Below the pieces are notes generated by a model. It made no database searches. It saw only the letters and a list, made by a program, of their open reading frames with translations, and was not told the origin of the DNA. The position numbers and the translations under genes are program-made. Below are positions 30,516-38,458 of a stretch of DNA of 64,000 nucleotides, one piece after another. Source of the DNA: Deltaproteobacteria bacterium (GTDB lineage Bacteria; UBA10199; JACPAL01; GCA-016699445); NCBI GenBank assembly GCA_016699445.1, contig CP064976.1, positions 124,001-188,000 of the forward strand, read 5' to 3'. Numbering within the stretch: the first letter of the stretch is position 1; each line of letters starts with the position of its first letter.

Positions 30516-30949
30516 CTCTCAATCATTTCGTATTCGATATTGAATCAGAAATAATCAACCTATCACCCGCTAATCCTGCTAGCACAGCTAATCAAAGCAA
30601 ATCAGTTAGCAACTTTAGCGATATTAGCCAAGCAGCACCCATTGATCCGCAAGAGTTATCCCATGAAGATCTGGCTTATGTTTTCCAAGAGCGCGCAGCA
30701 ATTAGAGAGTTTGAAGGCAATCAGTCACGTATCGAATCTGAACTTGACGCATTAGACGAAGTCCTTCCGTATCTGAAAAATGGGAATGAATTGATAGTAT
30801 CTACTAGAGTCTCCCCAAAATATCAGTGGTGGGCCGGAGGGCAATCACTTAAACAAACTCTGCGTGAACTTGGTGCCTGCGAAGAAACCATCAAATGCTA
30901 TGTTGGAGATAAAAGAAACGGCATTCTAAAGCCTGTTGGCAATGATTAA
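30512..30949 (+). CDS. Element-borne hypothetical protein, 145 aa
   Basis: Not recognised. The N-terminal half is Ser/Asn/Ala-rich and disordered-looking; the C-terminal half is more structured and contains KYQWWAGGQSLKQTLRELG. The start ATG 30512 overlaps the end of the replication gene, so they are coupled. A role in replication or regulation of the element is likely only from context. Confidence 0.6.
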   Translation: MTLNHFVFDIESEIINLSPANPASTANQSKSVSNFSDISQAAPIDPQELSHEDLAYVFQERAAIREFEGNQSRIESELDALDEVLPYLKNGNELIVSTRVSPKYQWWAGGQSLKQTLRELGACEETIKCYVGDKRNGILKPVGND

Positions 30950-31178
30950 AACGACACAAGCAGATTCCCCTTACTTGATCGGATGGAAAGCTATTGCACG
31001 CTATCTTGGAGTCCATTGGCAAACAGCTCGTCGGTGGCACTATACGATCTGTCGCCTTCCTTTTTACAAGTCAGCACCATCTCAGCAGGGAAGAGTTATG
31101 ACAACTAAGGTTCATGTGATGATCTGTGTGAAGTTCTTAGGCAGGCAATTTCCCAAAGAGATTTTAAAAAAATCGTAG
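30942..31178 (+). CDS. Small helix-turn-helix protein of the element
   Basis: About 78 residues with YLIGWKAIARYLGVHWQTARRWH, a MerR/excisionase-type helix-turn-helix used to recognise DNA, and a basic C-terminus. It overlaps the previous gene by 8 bases. It may be a second excisionase or a transcription factor for the following region. Confidence 0.65.
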   Translation: MIKTTQADSPYLIGWKAIARYLGVHWQTARRWHYTICRLPFYKSAPSQQGRVMTTKVHVMICVKFLGRQFPKEILKKS

Positions 31179-31241
31179 GCTTCAATTATTGCGTATGAAC
31201 GATCAGAAGAAAACTGCTACAATAATGCTACTATTAGGCTA

Positions 31242-31523
31242 TTATTTGAGAAGCTCATGAGGTTGTACGCCAAAGGCATTAGAAAGCCTCAAAATCGTTT
31301 GAAGACTGATATTTCTTACACCACTTTCAATGTATTGAAATTGACGCAAAGAAAAACCGAACTCAGTCATATCGAACTGAGTCCACCCCTTAGATGTCCG
31401 GCATTTCTTTATATTTTGGCCTACTCGTTTTTGAAAACTTTCAAGATTCACATAGAAATGCTTACTATCGTTACGATCACGTGAAAACGCCCACAGATGG
31501 GCGTATATATTTATTGACAACAA
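31242..31523 (-). CDS. XRE-family transcriptional regulator
   Basis: A compact Cro/C1-type helix-turn-helix (VGQNIKKCRTSKGWTQFDMTEFG, then RQFQYIESGVRNISLQTILRLSNAFG). The start is uncertain: TTG 31523 gives 93 aa, GTG 31451 gives 69 aa with just the domain. It is divergent from the hxs genes with 76 bases between, so it is a good candidate repressor of hxsA and of itself. Confidence 0.8.
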   Translation of the reverse strand: MLSINIYAHLWAFSRDRNDSKHFYVNLESFQKRVGQNIKKCRTSKGWTQFDMTEFGFSLRQFQYIESGVRNISLQTILRLSNAFGVQPHELLK

Positions 31524-31599
31524 TATCGTTAAATGCTGTTGAGTCTTTTACTTAAGAAGATATGACTTAAATATCAGTTTTAACTAAATGGAGGTATGT

Positions 31600-31905
31600 A
31601 TGGACTTTCCTAAGCACAAGAAAATCGATCTCAATTCCCTAATGAACCGTAGTAAACGAGGAATCAGAGCGTTAGCCTCAGGAATCGGGCTTGCTACGAT
31701 TACTATGATTTCTACAGGCTCGCAAGGTGCTGTCGTCGTACCTCCCTCCTCAAATCAGATAGATACTAACCAACAAAAAAGCTCTATTCCTTTTATCATG
31801 CATGCAGCAAAGCCTGCTAATGCAGGATCGCAATATGCTTATCATACTTCACACGCTTCTCATGCCTCTCACGAGTCTCATTATTCCCATTACTCTTCAC
31901 GATAA
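31600..31905 (+). CDS. hxsA: His-Xaa-Ser repeat protein HxsA, predicted radical-SAM substrate
   Basis: A 101-residue predicted precursor. A basic N-terminal part and a hydrophobic segment (RALASGIGLATITMISTGSQ) suggest export or membrane targeting, then a linker ends in six tandem His-Xaa-Ser units, HTSHASHASHESHYSHYS (about residues 82-99). This is the hallmark of the HxsA family, the presumed target of the HxsB and HxsC radical-SAM enzymes. ATG 31600 is chosen because GGAGG lies 7 bases upstream, overlapping the alternative ATG at 31588. It is first in hxsA-D-(small gene)-B-C. Confidence 0.9.
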   Translation: MDFPKHKKIDLNSLMNRSKRGIRALASGIGLATITMISTGSQGAVVVPPSSNQIDTNQQKSSIPFIMHAAKPANAGSQYAYHTSHASHASHESHYSHYSSR

Positions 31906-31910
31906 ATTTT

Positions 31911-32249
31911 ATGTCTGATGTCATTGAAGCAGATATCAAATTTAGCGAGGATTCTATCCATATTTCTCTCGATGAGAGTGTGTATGGGCTCTCAGTCATA
32001 CTAAAAACAAGCTACTCTTTTACAGACAAGTGCTATCTCCTCATTTCTTCAGTAGGACCAAAACTGGTGGTAAGGATTGCTCCCCTTGAAGATTCTGATG
32101 AGAAAAAGTTAGATTTTAAACAAGTGGCAAAAGAATTTTGTAATCAGCTTCTAGAACAAAAAATGCGTGAACAGGTCCTGACAGAAACAGGAACAATTCG
32201 TGAAACAATTATCACACGTGCTTTTTTATCTGGAAACCTCAACATGTAG
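31911..32249 (+). CDS. hxsD: His-Xaa-Ser system protein HxsD
   Basis: 112 aa. The N-terminal part ISLDESVYGLSVILKTSYSFTDKCYL and the C-terminal FCNQLLEQKMREQVLTETGT followed by IRETIITRAF match the HxsD family (the LLNDYxLRE family). HxsD is found with HxsA, HxsB and HxsC and may act as a precursor-recognition or chaperone partner; its biochemical role is unknown to me. It starts 5 bases after hxsA. Confidence 0.85.
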   Translation: MSDVIEADIKFSEDSIHISLDESVYGLSVILKTSYSFTDKCYLLISSVGPKLVVRIAPLEDSDEKKLDFKQVAKEFCNQLLEQKMREQVLTETGTIRETIITRAFLSGNLNM

Positions 32250-32495
32250 GTTCAATGACCCTTTCTCACTCATTCAAGTTATCAAAAATGCCTATCGTGA
32301 GGAGGCAATCAAAAAGGTATTACTGCATTTAGCCAATATTTGACTGATTCAAAGATTACGAATGACTCGTCGAACTTTCTCCTTACCTTGCAGATCAAAC
32401 CAGACGTCAAAAAAACAAATATCGTAACAGGAAAGTTGTTGAACTTTATTCTAGAAGAAAGCGTTGAGCTGGTGTTTCAAGAAAATAACGCCTGA
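32218..32495 (+). CDS. Possible extra small Hxs-cassette protein, one frameshift
   Basis: Between hxsD and hxsB two partial frames join if one base is added near 32305. They give a ~92-residue protein from GTG 32218, containing NDPFSLIQVIKNAYREE and then ITAFSQYLTDSKITNDSSN and LLNFILEESVELVFQENN. Without repair both frames stop early. The one-base error type is common in this window and the composition looks coding, but no family is recognised and the start is weak. It could also be a decayed remnant. Confidence 0.35.
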
Positions 32496-32506
32496 TAGAT
32501 CTACAA

Positions 32507-34018
32507 ATGAGCCAAAACACTTCCAACAAATTGGTCTTTTTTGATAAAGAAAAATATAGGCACCCTTCTACCTATCAGCTTCTTCCCTTTTCTTTTACTC
32601 ATCACTCGGATGATCGCTACATCATTTCCAATGATTCTGGGGAATACACTTTTTTAACGCAAGATGAGCTGGGAAGAGTTATATCCCGTGAGTTATCGCC
32701 GGGCAGTGATCTATATCTTAATCTGAAAGGTAAATTTTTCATTGCCGATACAATTGATGACAACCTTCTCAATTTACTCGCTACCAAAATAAGAACAAAG
32801 AAATCATTCCTGTATGCTTTTACGTCTCTCCATATTTTTGTTGTCACATTGAGGTGTGATCATTCCTGTGGTTACTGCCAAGTATCTCGCCAAAATGTCG
32901 CTAACACGAAATATGACATGTCTCCTGAGACAGCTGATAAATCAGTTGATTTGGTGTTTAAGTCTGCATCCGATACGATCAAGATTGAATTTCAGGGTGG
33001 AGAATCACTATTAAATTTTAGCCTCGTCAAAAGAATCGTCCTGAGAGCCTTGGAGAAGAACAAAACCGCCAATAAAAACCTTCAATTCATTATCGCGACC
33101 AATCTCTCCAATATTACAGACGATCAACTTGAGTTTTGCAAACTCTACAATATCCTAATCTCTACTTCCCTTGATGGAACAGAGGATCTCCATAATGCCA
33201 ACCGACCGCTGCCAAGCCAGGACAGCTACAAAAGGTTTTCCACAAACCTTGAACGAGTAAGAAGCAAGCTAGGCTATGGCGGTGTCTCAGCTCTCATGAC
33301 GACAACCACCCTCAGCTTACAACGTCCAAAAGAAATCATTGATGAGTATGTGAAGCTAGGTTTCAGGAGTATTTTTTTAAGATCCATTAGTCCCTATGGC
33401 TTTGCGACAAGAACAAAAAACTTATCTTTCTATGAGACCGAAGAGTTTTTGAAGTTCTATAAAACGGGACTGGATCATATTCTCAATCTCAATAGGAAGG
33501 GCATTGAATTATCGGAGTCTTTAGCTGAAATAATTCTGAGGAAGATACTGACTCCATTCCCAACTCATTTTGTGGATCTGCAATCTCCGGCAGGTGTTGG
33601 TATCGGCGCCGTAGTCTATAATTATGATGGTTTAGTTTATCTTTCCGATGAGGCTCGCATGTTGGCTGAAATGGGCGATAAACATTTCGCCCTTGGTGAC
33701 GTGCATCAAAACACTTACGCTGAAATTTTCACGAATCCAATTTTGGTAAATGCACTTAACCAATCGGTAGCAGAGGTCTTACCAGGATGCTCAGATTGCG
33801 CCTATAAGCCTTTTTGTGGAGCTGACCCAACTTATCACTATCGGGTTCAGGGTGACGAAGCAGGCCACCGACCTACCAGTGGTTTTTGCCAAAGAAACAT
33901 GGGTGTCATTCGCCATCTGATTGACCTCATTGAATCAGGCGACCAAGAAATCCTCGATATATTTTACTCTTGGATAAACAGAACAAGCGTTAGAGAAACG
34001 AAAGAACTTCGAAGCTGA
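32507..34018 (+). CDS. hxsB: His-Xaa-Ser system radical SAM maturase HxsB
   Basis: Radical-SAM/SPASM enzyme predicted to modify HxsA. The AdoMet-cluster motif is CDHSCGYC in VTLRCDHSCGYCQVSRQ, followed by the GGE-type motif FQGGESLLNF. The C-terminal SPASM-like cysteines lie in LPGCSDCAYKPFCGADPTYH and GFCQRNMG, typical of HxsB. At 503 aa it is full length with an intact frame. It ends one base before hxsC begins. Confidence 0.92.
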   Translation: MSQNTSNKLVFFDKEKYRHPSTYQLLPFSFTHHSDDRYIISNDSGEYTFLTQDELGRVISRELSPGSDLYLNLKGKFFIADTIDDNLLNLLATKIRTKKSFLYAFTSLHIFVVTLRCDHSCGYCQVSRQNVANTKYDMSPETADKSVDLVFKSASDTIKIEFQGGESLLNFSLVKRIVLRALEKNKTANKNLQFIIATNLSNITDDQLEFCKLYNILISTSLDGTEDLHNANRPLPSQDSYKRFSTNLERVRSKLGYGGVSALMTTTTLSLQRPKEIIDEYVKLGFRSIFLRSISPYGFATRTKNLSFYETEEFLKFYKTGLDHILNLNRKGIELSESLAEIILRKILTPFPTHFVDLQSPAGVGIGAVVYNYDGLVYLSDEARMLAEMGDKHFALGDVHQNTYAEIFTNPILVNALNQSVAEVLPGCSDCAYKPFCGADPTYHYRVQGDEAGHRPTSGFCQRNMGVIRHLIDLIESGDQEILDIFYSWINRTSVRETKELRS

Positions 34019-34019
34019 T

Positions 34020-35186
34020 ATGATAAAAGTCTTCACAAGAGGCATACCTCAAAATATCAATCGTAGGACTACAGTTAAAATTCTACGTACGCCGGAACCT
34101 TTTATTGAGAAGAGAGAAAAACATGCCCTTATCATCGAAAATATTCTTAATCTGACAGCAGATGATTTGAAAGGATACTCGTTAATTCTGTCTTCACTTC
34201 CAAGCAAAGACTTACCCATTCCCTCGTCTCAACCAATTCTTCATTCAATAGAAGCACTGGATCATTTAAATGAGGGAGATGTGGTTATGGGAGATGCTGA
34301 ATCAGGTATTTTTAGAACTGTTTATCTCCGAGGATCACATCAAAATACTATTTTTACTACCGATGCCTGTAACAGTAATTGCCTCATGTGTTCTCAGCCT
34401 CCAAAAGAAGTTGATTCAAATGCACGTCTAGAAGCAATTCTGGATGAAATTAGGCTCTTTGATACCGATACAAAAGTGATGTGCATAACGGGTGGTGAAC
34501 CAACACTGATGGGAGATAACCTTCTGAAGATTATCTCAGAGTGCCGTAATTTGCATCCCTCCATGAAGCTTCACATGTTAACCAACGGAAGAACATTTAA
34601 AGACGAGGCCTTTGCCACTAAATACGCCTCTATCCTTCATCCTGACTTAACGGCAGGGATTCCGTTATATTCTGATATTGATTACCTTCATGATTATGTC
34701 GTTCAAGCTGAAGGAGCTTTCTGGGAGACAATCAACGGCATTCATAATTTGGGACGGTTAGGGCAGAAAATTGAAATTCGAATTGTTGTTCACAAACAAA
34801 CTTACGAAAGACTACCGCAGTTGGCCGAGTTCATATACCGAAACATGCCTTTCGTGAATCACGTCACTTTTATGGGTCTTGAGATTGTTGGATACACCAA
34901 AGCTAATCTTGAATCCTTGTGGATAGACCCCTTCGACTATCAGGAGAAACTTGAAGCTGCTGTTATCAGGCTGGCGAGAGAAGGAATGCATGTTTCCATT
35001 TACAACCACCAATTATGTGTTCTTAAAAAGAATCTCTGGAAATTTTCCAGAGCTTCCATATCTGATTGGAAGAATGACTACGATAAGGAGTGTGGACAAT
35101 GCGATGCAAGGGAACAATGCGGAGGGTTTTTTCAATGGAATCCCACTGTAAGGAGTTCTCATATCACAGCAATTCATTACCAATGA
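34020..35186 (+). CDS. hxsC: His-Xaa-Ser system radical SAM maturase HxsC
   Basis: Second radical-SAM enzyme of the cassette, 388 aa. The cluster motif is CNSNCLMC (TTDACNSNCLMCSQPPKE) and the GGEP motif is CITGGEPTLMGDNL. A C-terminal Cys cluster ECGQCDAREQCGGFF may hold an auxiliary cluster. HxsB and HxsC always occur as a pair with HxsA and HxsD in this system, suggesting they act together on the HxS repeats. The frame is intact. Confidence 0.92.
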   Translation: MIKVFTRGIPQNINRRTTVKILRTPEPFIEKREKHALIIENILNLTADDLKGYSLILSSLPSKDLPIPSSQPILHSIEALDHLNEGDVVMGDAESGIFRTVYLRGSHQNTIFTTDACNSNCLMCSQPPKEVDSNARLEAILDEIRLFDTDTKVMCITGGEPTLMGDNLLKIISECRNLHPSMKLHMLTNGRTFKDEAFATKYASILHPDLTAGIPLYSDIDYLHDYVVQAEGAFWETINGIHNLGRLGQKIEIRIVVHKQTYERLPQLAEFIYRNMPFVNHVTFMGLEIVGYTKANLESLWIDPFDYQEKLEAAVIRLAREGMHVSIYNHQLCVLKKNLWKFSRASISDWKNDYDKECGQCDAREQCGGFFQWNPTVRSSHITAIHYQ

Positions 35187-35207
35187 AGTCCATTTAATCA
35201 GAATACA

Positions 35208-35855
35208 CTAAGCTTGCTTCTCCTTCCCTTTGAAACGATTGATTCCTTTAATGAGAAAAAGATTCATCTTTTCTATATGATCGAGCTCAAAATCCAACTT
35301 CTTCATTAAATGTTTTTTTCTCTCTTCATTTCTTGTTCTCGAAATACGATCTTGTAGATCTAAAAGGCGATTCATCGAGAGGAGGCCTCTAGAGGCTGGA
35401 CTTTTTGATCGCTGAGATGAGACATGGGTTAAATCAGCACATTGGCGGCAACAAAAGATTTTCGAATTTGAGTAGGGCAAATAAAGATACCGGACTCTTT
35501 TATAACAAGGTTTGCCGTCTTTAGGATAAGGACAGAGAAACCAAGGTCGAACCCCACCAAAGTTACATTTGGTGGGAACAGCAGGAATGTCGTAGAGGAC
35601 TTGTGGATCTCCTCCAAAATTAACCCTTATAACGTCTAGGTTGCCTGTGGTTAATATTCTAGAATAACTAATACCCAAAACCCTTTCTCCGTTAAAACTC
35701 CATTCCAAAGTCCCCTCAGATTGCGGATTAGAGAAGTAACCTTCCTTGAAAAATCGAAGCGAGTCGATTGAAATAACCTGGTCAACAGTAGATCGACGAT
35801 TCTTTACAGCTCGCCCTCGTGGCCTTTTAACATTCTCTGAAAAATTCTGAATCAT
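35208..35855 (-). CDS. Cys-rich (zinc-ribbon-like) hypothetical protein, 215 aa
   Basis: It has paired cysteines CNFGG, FLCPYPKDGKPCYKRVRYL and FCCRQCADLTHVSSQ, a probable zinc ribbon, then a basic coiled-coil-like C-terminus (RISRTRNEERKKHLMKKLDF). Similar proteins are common on plasmids and integrative elements, role unknown. It converges on hxsC with 21 bases between and is the last gene before attR. Confidence 0.65.
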   Translation of the reverse strand: MIQNFSENVKRPRGRAVKNRRSTVDQVISIDSLRFFKEGYFSNPQSEGTLEWSFNGERVLGISYSRILTTGNLDVIRVNFGGDPQVLYDIPAVPTKCNFGGVRPWFLCPYPKDGKPCYKRVRYLYLPYSNSKIFCCRQCADLTHVSSQRSKSPASRGLLSMNRLLDLQDRISRTRNEERKKHLMKKLDFELDHIEKMNLFLIKGINRFKGKEKQA

Positions 35856-36000
35856 AAGCTCTTTTCTAAATTATCAGTCTATTCTTCAAATGATTTTTTA
35901 GACTGTTTTTGAAAAATAGTGCGCTTGAGGATACCCCCTATATCGCCTTTTTTCAAGCCCCCCCCATTCAAGGGTATGGTACCCCCCTTTCTTTTTCTCG

Positions 36001-36020
36001 TGGGGCATTCCTGGGACACT
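36001..36020. repeat. Candidate integrase arm-type sites, right end
   Basis: TGGGGCATT (36001-36009) and TGGGACACT (36012-36020) are 11 bases apart and match the left-end pairs. The surrounding gene-free 35856-36134 otherwise contains C-rich and G-rich runs (35951-35990) and no gene. Confidence 0.45.
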
Positions 36021-36134
36021 AATGCACAAAAAATAGCGATAAGACTAAAGCATCAGCGATACCCATGCATCGAATAAAACATTGAATCTATTGTCGTATT
36101 TTGTTGTAAGGAATTGCTGCTATTGGATTGAGTA

Positions 36135-36189
36135 AGACTCAAAATCTGATGCCTTCACGGGCATCCCGGTTCGATTCCGGGAGGCGGCA
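36135..36189 (+). repeat. attR: 55-bp tRNA-Leu 3'-end duplicate
   Basis: 54 of 55 bases match 25668-25722. It lacks the 5' half of a tRNA, so it is not a functional tRNA gene but the right boundary of the element. Confidence 0.92.
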
Positions 36190-36213
36190 TATTCAGGTTA
36201 GGAACAGCCAAAC

Positions 36214-37257
36214 ATGTCCTTTTCCCCTCGCTTCACAATTTCCAACACCATCACAGCGGCTCTCACCAAGATCGAGAGAGCACGAGGGTTTCTTGAAGCA
36301 TCAAAAATCTCTGAAGATTGGATTTCAGAAATGCAGGCGAGAGCGTTGATTTTGGAAGCTCATCATACGACACATATTGAAGGTACTCAATTAACCTTGG
36401 AGCAATCCGAGAAACTTCTGGCCGGCAAGAAAGTAGTTGGCACCAAACCCGATGACGTCAAGGAGCTTCTCAATTATCGAAAAGCTTTCGACTTGGTCGC
36501 TGAATACTTGGGAAGCGGTGATCCTCTTACAGAAGGACTTGTACGTGAGATTCACAAACGACTCGTCCAAGGCGTACGTGGTAATTCCGCCGCGCCGGGG
36601 GAATATCGAAAGATCCAAAACTACGTCGTCAACTCTAAGACTCGTGAAGTGATTTATACGCCACCACCCGCTTATGAGGTCCCTCGAATGATGTCCGAGA
36701 TGGTTCAATGGCTTAATGAAGAGGAAGGGGTGAACGCGGTTCTCAAGTCGGGTGTCGCTCAATTCCAATTCGTTCACATTCATCCATTTTTAGATGGCAA
36801 TGGCCGGACAGCCCGCTTGCTCTCAACCCTTTCCCTGTATCGAACCGGCTATGACTTCAAACGCCTTTTCACAATCAGCAAATACTACGACCGTGACCGT
36901 CCAGCTTATTATCGAGCGATTCAAAGTGTTCGTGAAAACAAAATGGATTTCACAGGTTGGCTTGAATATTTTGTCGAAGGACTGGCGATTCAAATGAATG
37001 AGGTAAAGGAGCTTGGTGAGAAAGTTATTCGCTTGGATATACTCGCTCTCAAAAATAATCTTTCCGAACGACAGCGGTCTATTTTGCGCTATGCCTCAGA
37101 GCAAGCAAGCTTCACAATTCAGAGCTATGAAAAACTCTACCCAAAGATCAGCCGCCGTACTCTTCAGAGGGAGCTCAAGACAATGATAGAGAAAAGATTA
37201 CTCACAGTTGAAGGCGCCACCAATCGGCTCACCTATCGCTTATTTGTAAAAAAATAG
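36214..37257 (+). CDS. Fic-domain protein, class II self-inhibited type
   Basis: Predicted AMP-transferase (or other nucleotidyl transferase) acting on proteins. The Fic core motif HIHPFLDGNGRTARLLS is complete with catalytic His. Upstream, TTHIEGTQ matches the inhibitory [S/T]xxxE[G/N] helix, so autoinhibition is built in. A C-terminal winged helix (YEKLYPKISRRTLQRELKTM) follows. At 347 aa it is typical. It begins 25 bases after attR, so its upstream sequence comes from the element and its expression may change on excision. Confidence 0.92.
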   Translation: MSFSPRFTISNTITAALTKIERARGFLEASKISEDWISEMQARALILEAHHTTHIEGTQLTLEQSEKLLAGKKVVGTKPDDVKELLNYRKAFDLVAEYLGSGDPLTEGLVREIHKRLVQGVRGNSAAPGEYRKIQNYVVNSKTREVIYTPPPAYEVPRMMSEMVQWLNEEEGVNAVLKSGVAQFQFVHIHPFLDGNGRTARLLSTLSLYRTGYDFKRLFTISKYYDRDRPAYYRAIQSVRENKMDFTGWLEYFVEGLAIQMNEVKELGEKVIRLDILALKNNLSERQRSILRYASEQASFTIQSYEKLYPKISRRTLQRELKTMIEKRLLTVEGATNRLTYRLFVKK

Positions 37258-37265
37258 AGATTTAA

Positions 37266-37298
37266 ACTTGCGACACACTTGTGACACAACTTGCGACA
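37266..37298. repeat. Three tandem ACTTGYGACA repeats after fic
   Basis: ACTTGCGACA at 37266 and 37289 and ACTTGTGACA at 37277, spaced 11-12 bases, directly after the fic stop. It may be a protein-binding array or the decayed coding tail of a longer Fic protein. Confidence 0.4.
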
Positions 37299-37337
37299 GG
37301 CTCACGACAAACTTATATCTTTCGCAATTCTCTCTCG

Positions 37338-38299
37338 CTAGTGCTTGATGAATTCCCAAATCCTCGACGGTGTCATCGGAGTTTCGGTTTCGCCGCGACA
37401 TGACAGCCAGCAAATATCGCACTCATTCTTTGCAACCTTATCAGGATGGTATTCGGACCAATGCATCATGACGGGCATTTCGCTGCAGCGTTTGATGTAG
37501 CCATCGGGGTCATTTGAATAAAATTCAAACCTGCTCGACAATCTTCCATATGACCTTTGCGAAAAAATTCGGGGACGCGTTTTAGATAATATTCAGATGT
37601 CATGATATTGCCCTGCTTAGCTCTCAGCTCCAACAACTGACCAATCACATCTTCAAGTTTTGCCAGCTTTTCATCCTGCACACGATACTCTTCTTTATCA
37701 TTTTTATACGCGCTGTAAGAGCTAAACGAAATCTTAGCACCCCATTCATACGCTTGTTTTGCCAGCGGAATAATATGATCGATATTTTTATCCATGATCA
37801 CCGTATTAAAACTAATATTGTCAAAACCTTGCTTGGTGAGATGAGGAACCAGCGTTTGGAAATGCTTGGTCAATCCCGGCAAGTGGCGCTCTTGATCATG
37901 TTGTTCGTCGATATAATTGCGAGAAATCGTCACTTGATCCATCCCATGATCACAGATCTCTTTAAACTTATCTTCCGTCAGGAGTTGTCCATGTGTAATC
38001 ATCGTCATGTAGGTACAATGAGGGCGCACTTGATCGATAATCTGAACAAAATCTTTTCGAAGAAGAGGTTCACCGCCATTAAGAGAGACGACAATAGGTT
38101 TAAACTTTTCAAAAATAGGACCGTAGTCTTTGAGCTGAGGATAGTCTTTGATTTCCCAACACGGACAAAAATCACACTGAGCATTACACAGCTTGGTGAC
38201 TTCGAGATTAATTAGGCGTGGCCAATTCTCTGCTTTGATCTTGAGGAAACGATAAATGCCTTCGACTTTTTTTGCCGTCGTAATATTTTTTGAGAGCAT
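37338..38299 (-). CDS. Radical SAM/SPASM-like protein, one frameshift
   Basis: The cluster motif is CNAQCDFC in LEVTKLCNAQCDFCPCWE, then the GGEP-type VVSLNGGEPLLRKDFV. Near 37515 one C is missing from a CCCC run; the restored C-terminal part (DGYIKRCSEMPVMMHW, ECDICWLSCRGE) supplies auxiliary-cluster cysteines. Repaired length is 320 aa. The substrate is unknown; a short distinct precursor gene is not obvious next to it. It is unrelated in detail to HxsB and HxsC and lies outside the element. Confidence 0.8.
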
Positions 38300-38402
38300 A
38301 GTCGGCGCGGCTTACATGAGTGCAATAAGAAAGACAAGTTGTACTGGAGAATCGACTATACAGTCTACACAGGCGATATATCAGAAAAATAAATAGAATG
38401 AT

Positions 38403-38433
38403 TTTATGACAACTTTTATTTAGTTGTCATAAA
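38403..38433. promoter_or_regulatory. Perfect 12-bp inverted repeat, probable operator
   Basis: TTTATGACAACT (38403-38414), loop TTTATTT, AGTTGTCATAAA (38422-38433), 25 bases before the nucleotidyltransferase gene. The position and symmetry suit autoregulation of the toxin-antitoxin-like operon by its winged-helix protein, as AbiE antitoxins do. Confidence 0.5.
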
Positions 38434-38458
38434 TACCCACCCATGCTGAAATAAGCTT

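Larger units (their letters stand above)
25668..36189. mobile_element. 10.5-kb integrative element carrying a His-Xaa-Ser cassette
   Basis: It is bounded by 55-bp direct repeats of the tRNA-Leu 3' end. From left to right: tyrosine integrase, small unknown gene, excisionase-like DNA-binding protein, prim-pol/DUF3987 replication protein, two small genes, divergent XRE regulator, HxsA-D-B-C cargo, and a Cys-rich protein on the opposite strand. There are no phage structural genes and no conjugation genes, so it is a small integrative element or phage-satellite-like island needing outside help to move. Nine-base repeats at both ends look like integrase arm sites. Confidence 0.9.

Noticed and set aside
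25668..36189. Prophage
   Set aside because: No capsid, portal, terminase, tail or lysis genes are present; only integration, replication and regulation genes plus cargo.
36128..36190. Second tRNA-Leu gene
   Set aside because: Only the 3' 55 bases match; the acceptor 5' strand and D-arm are missing, so it is attR.
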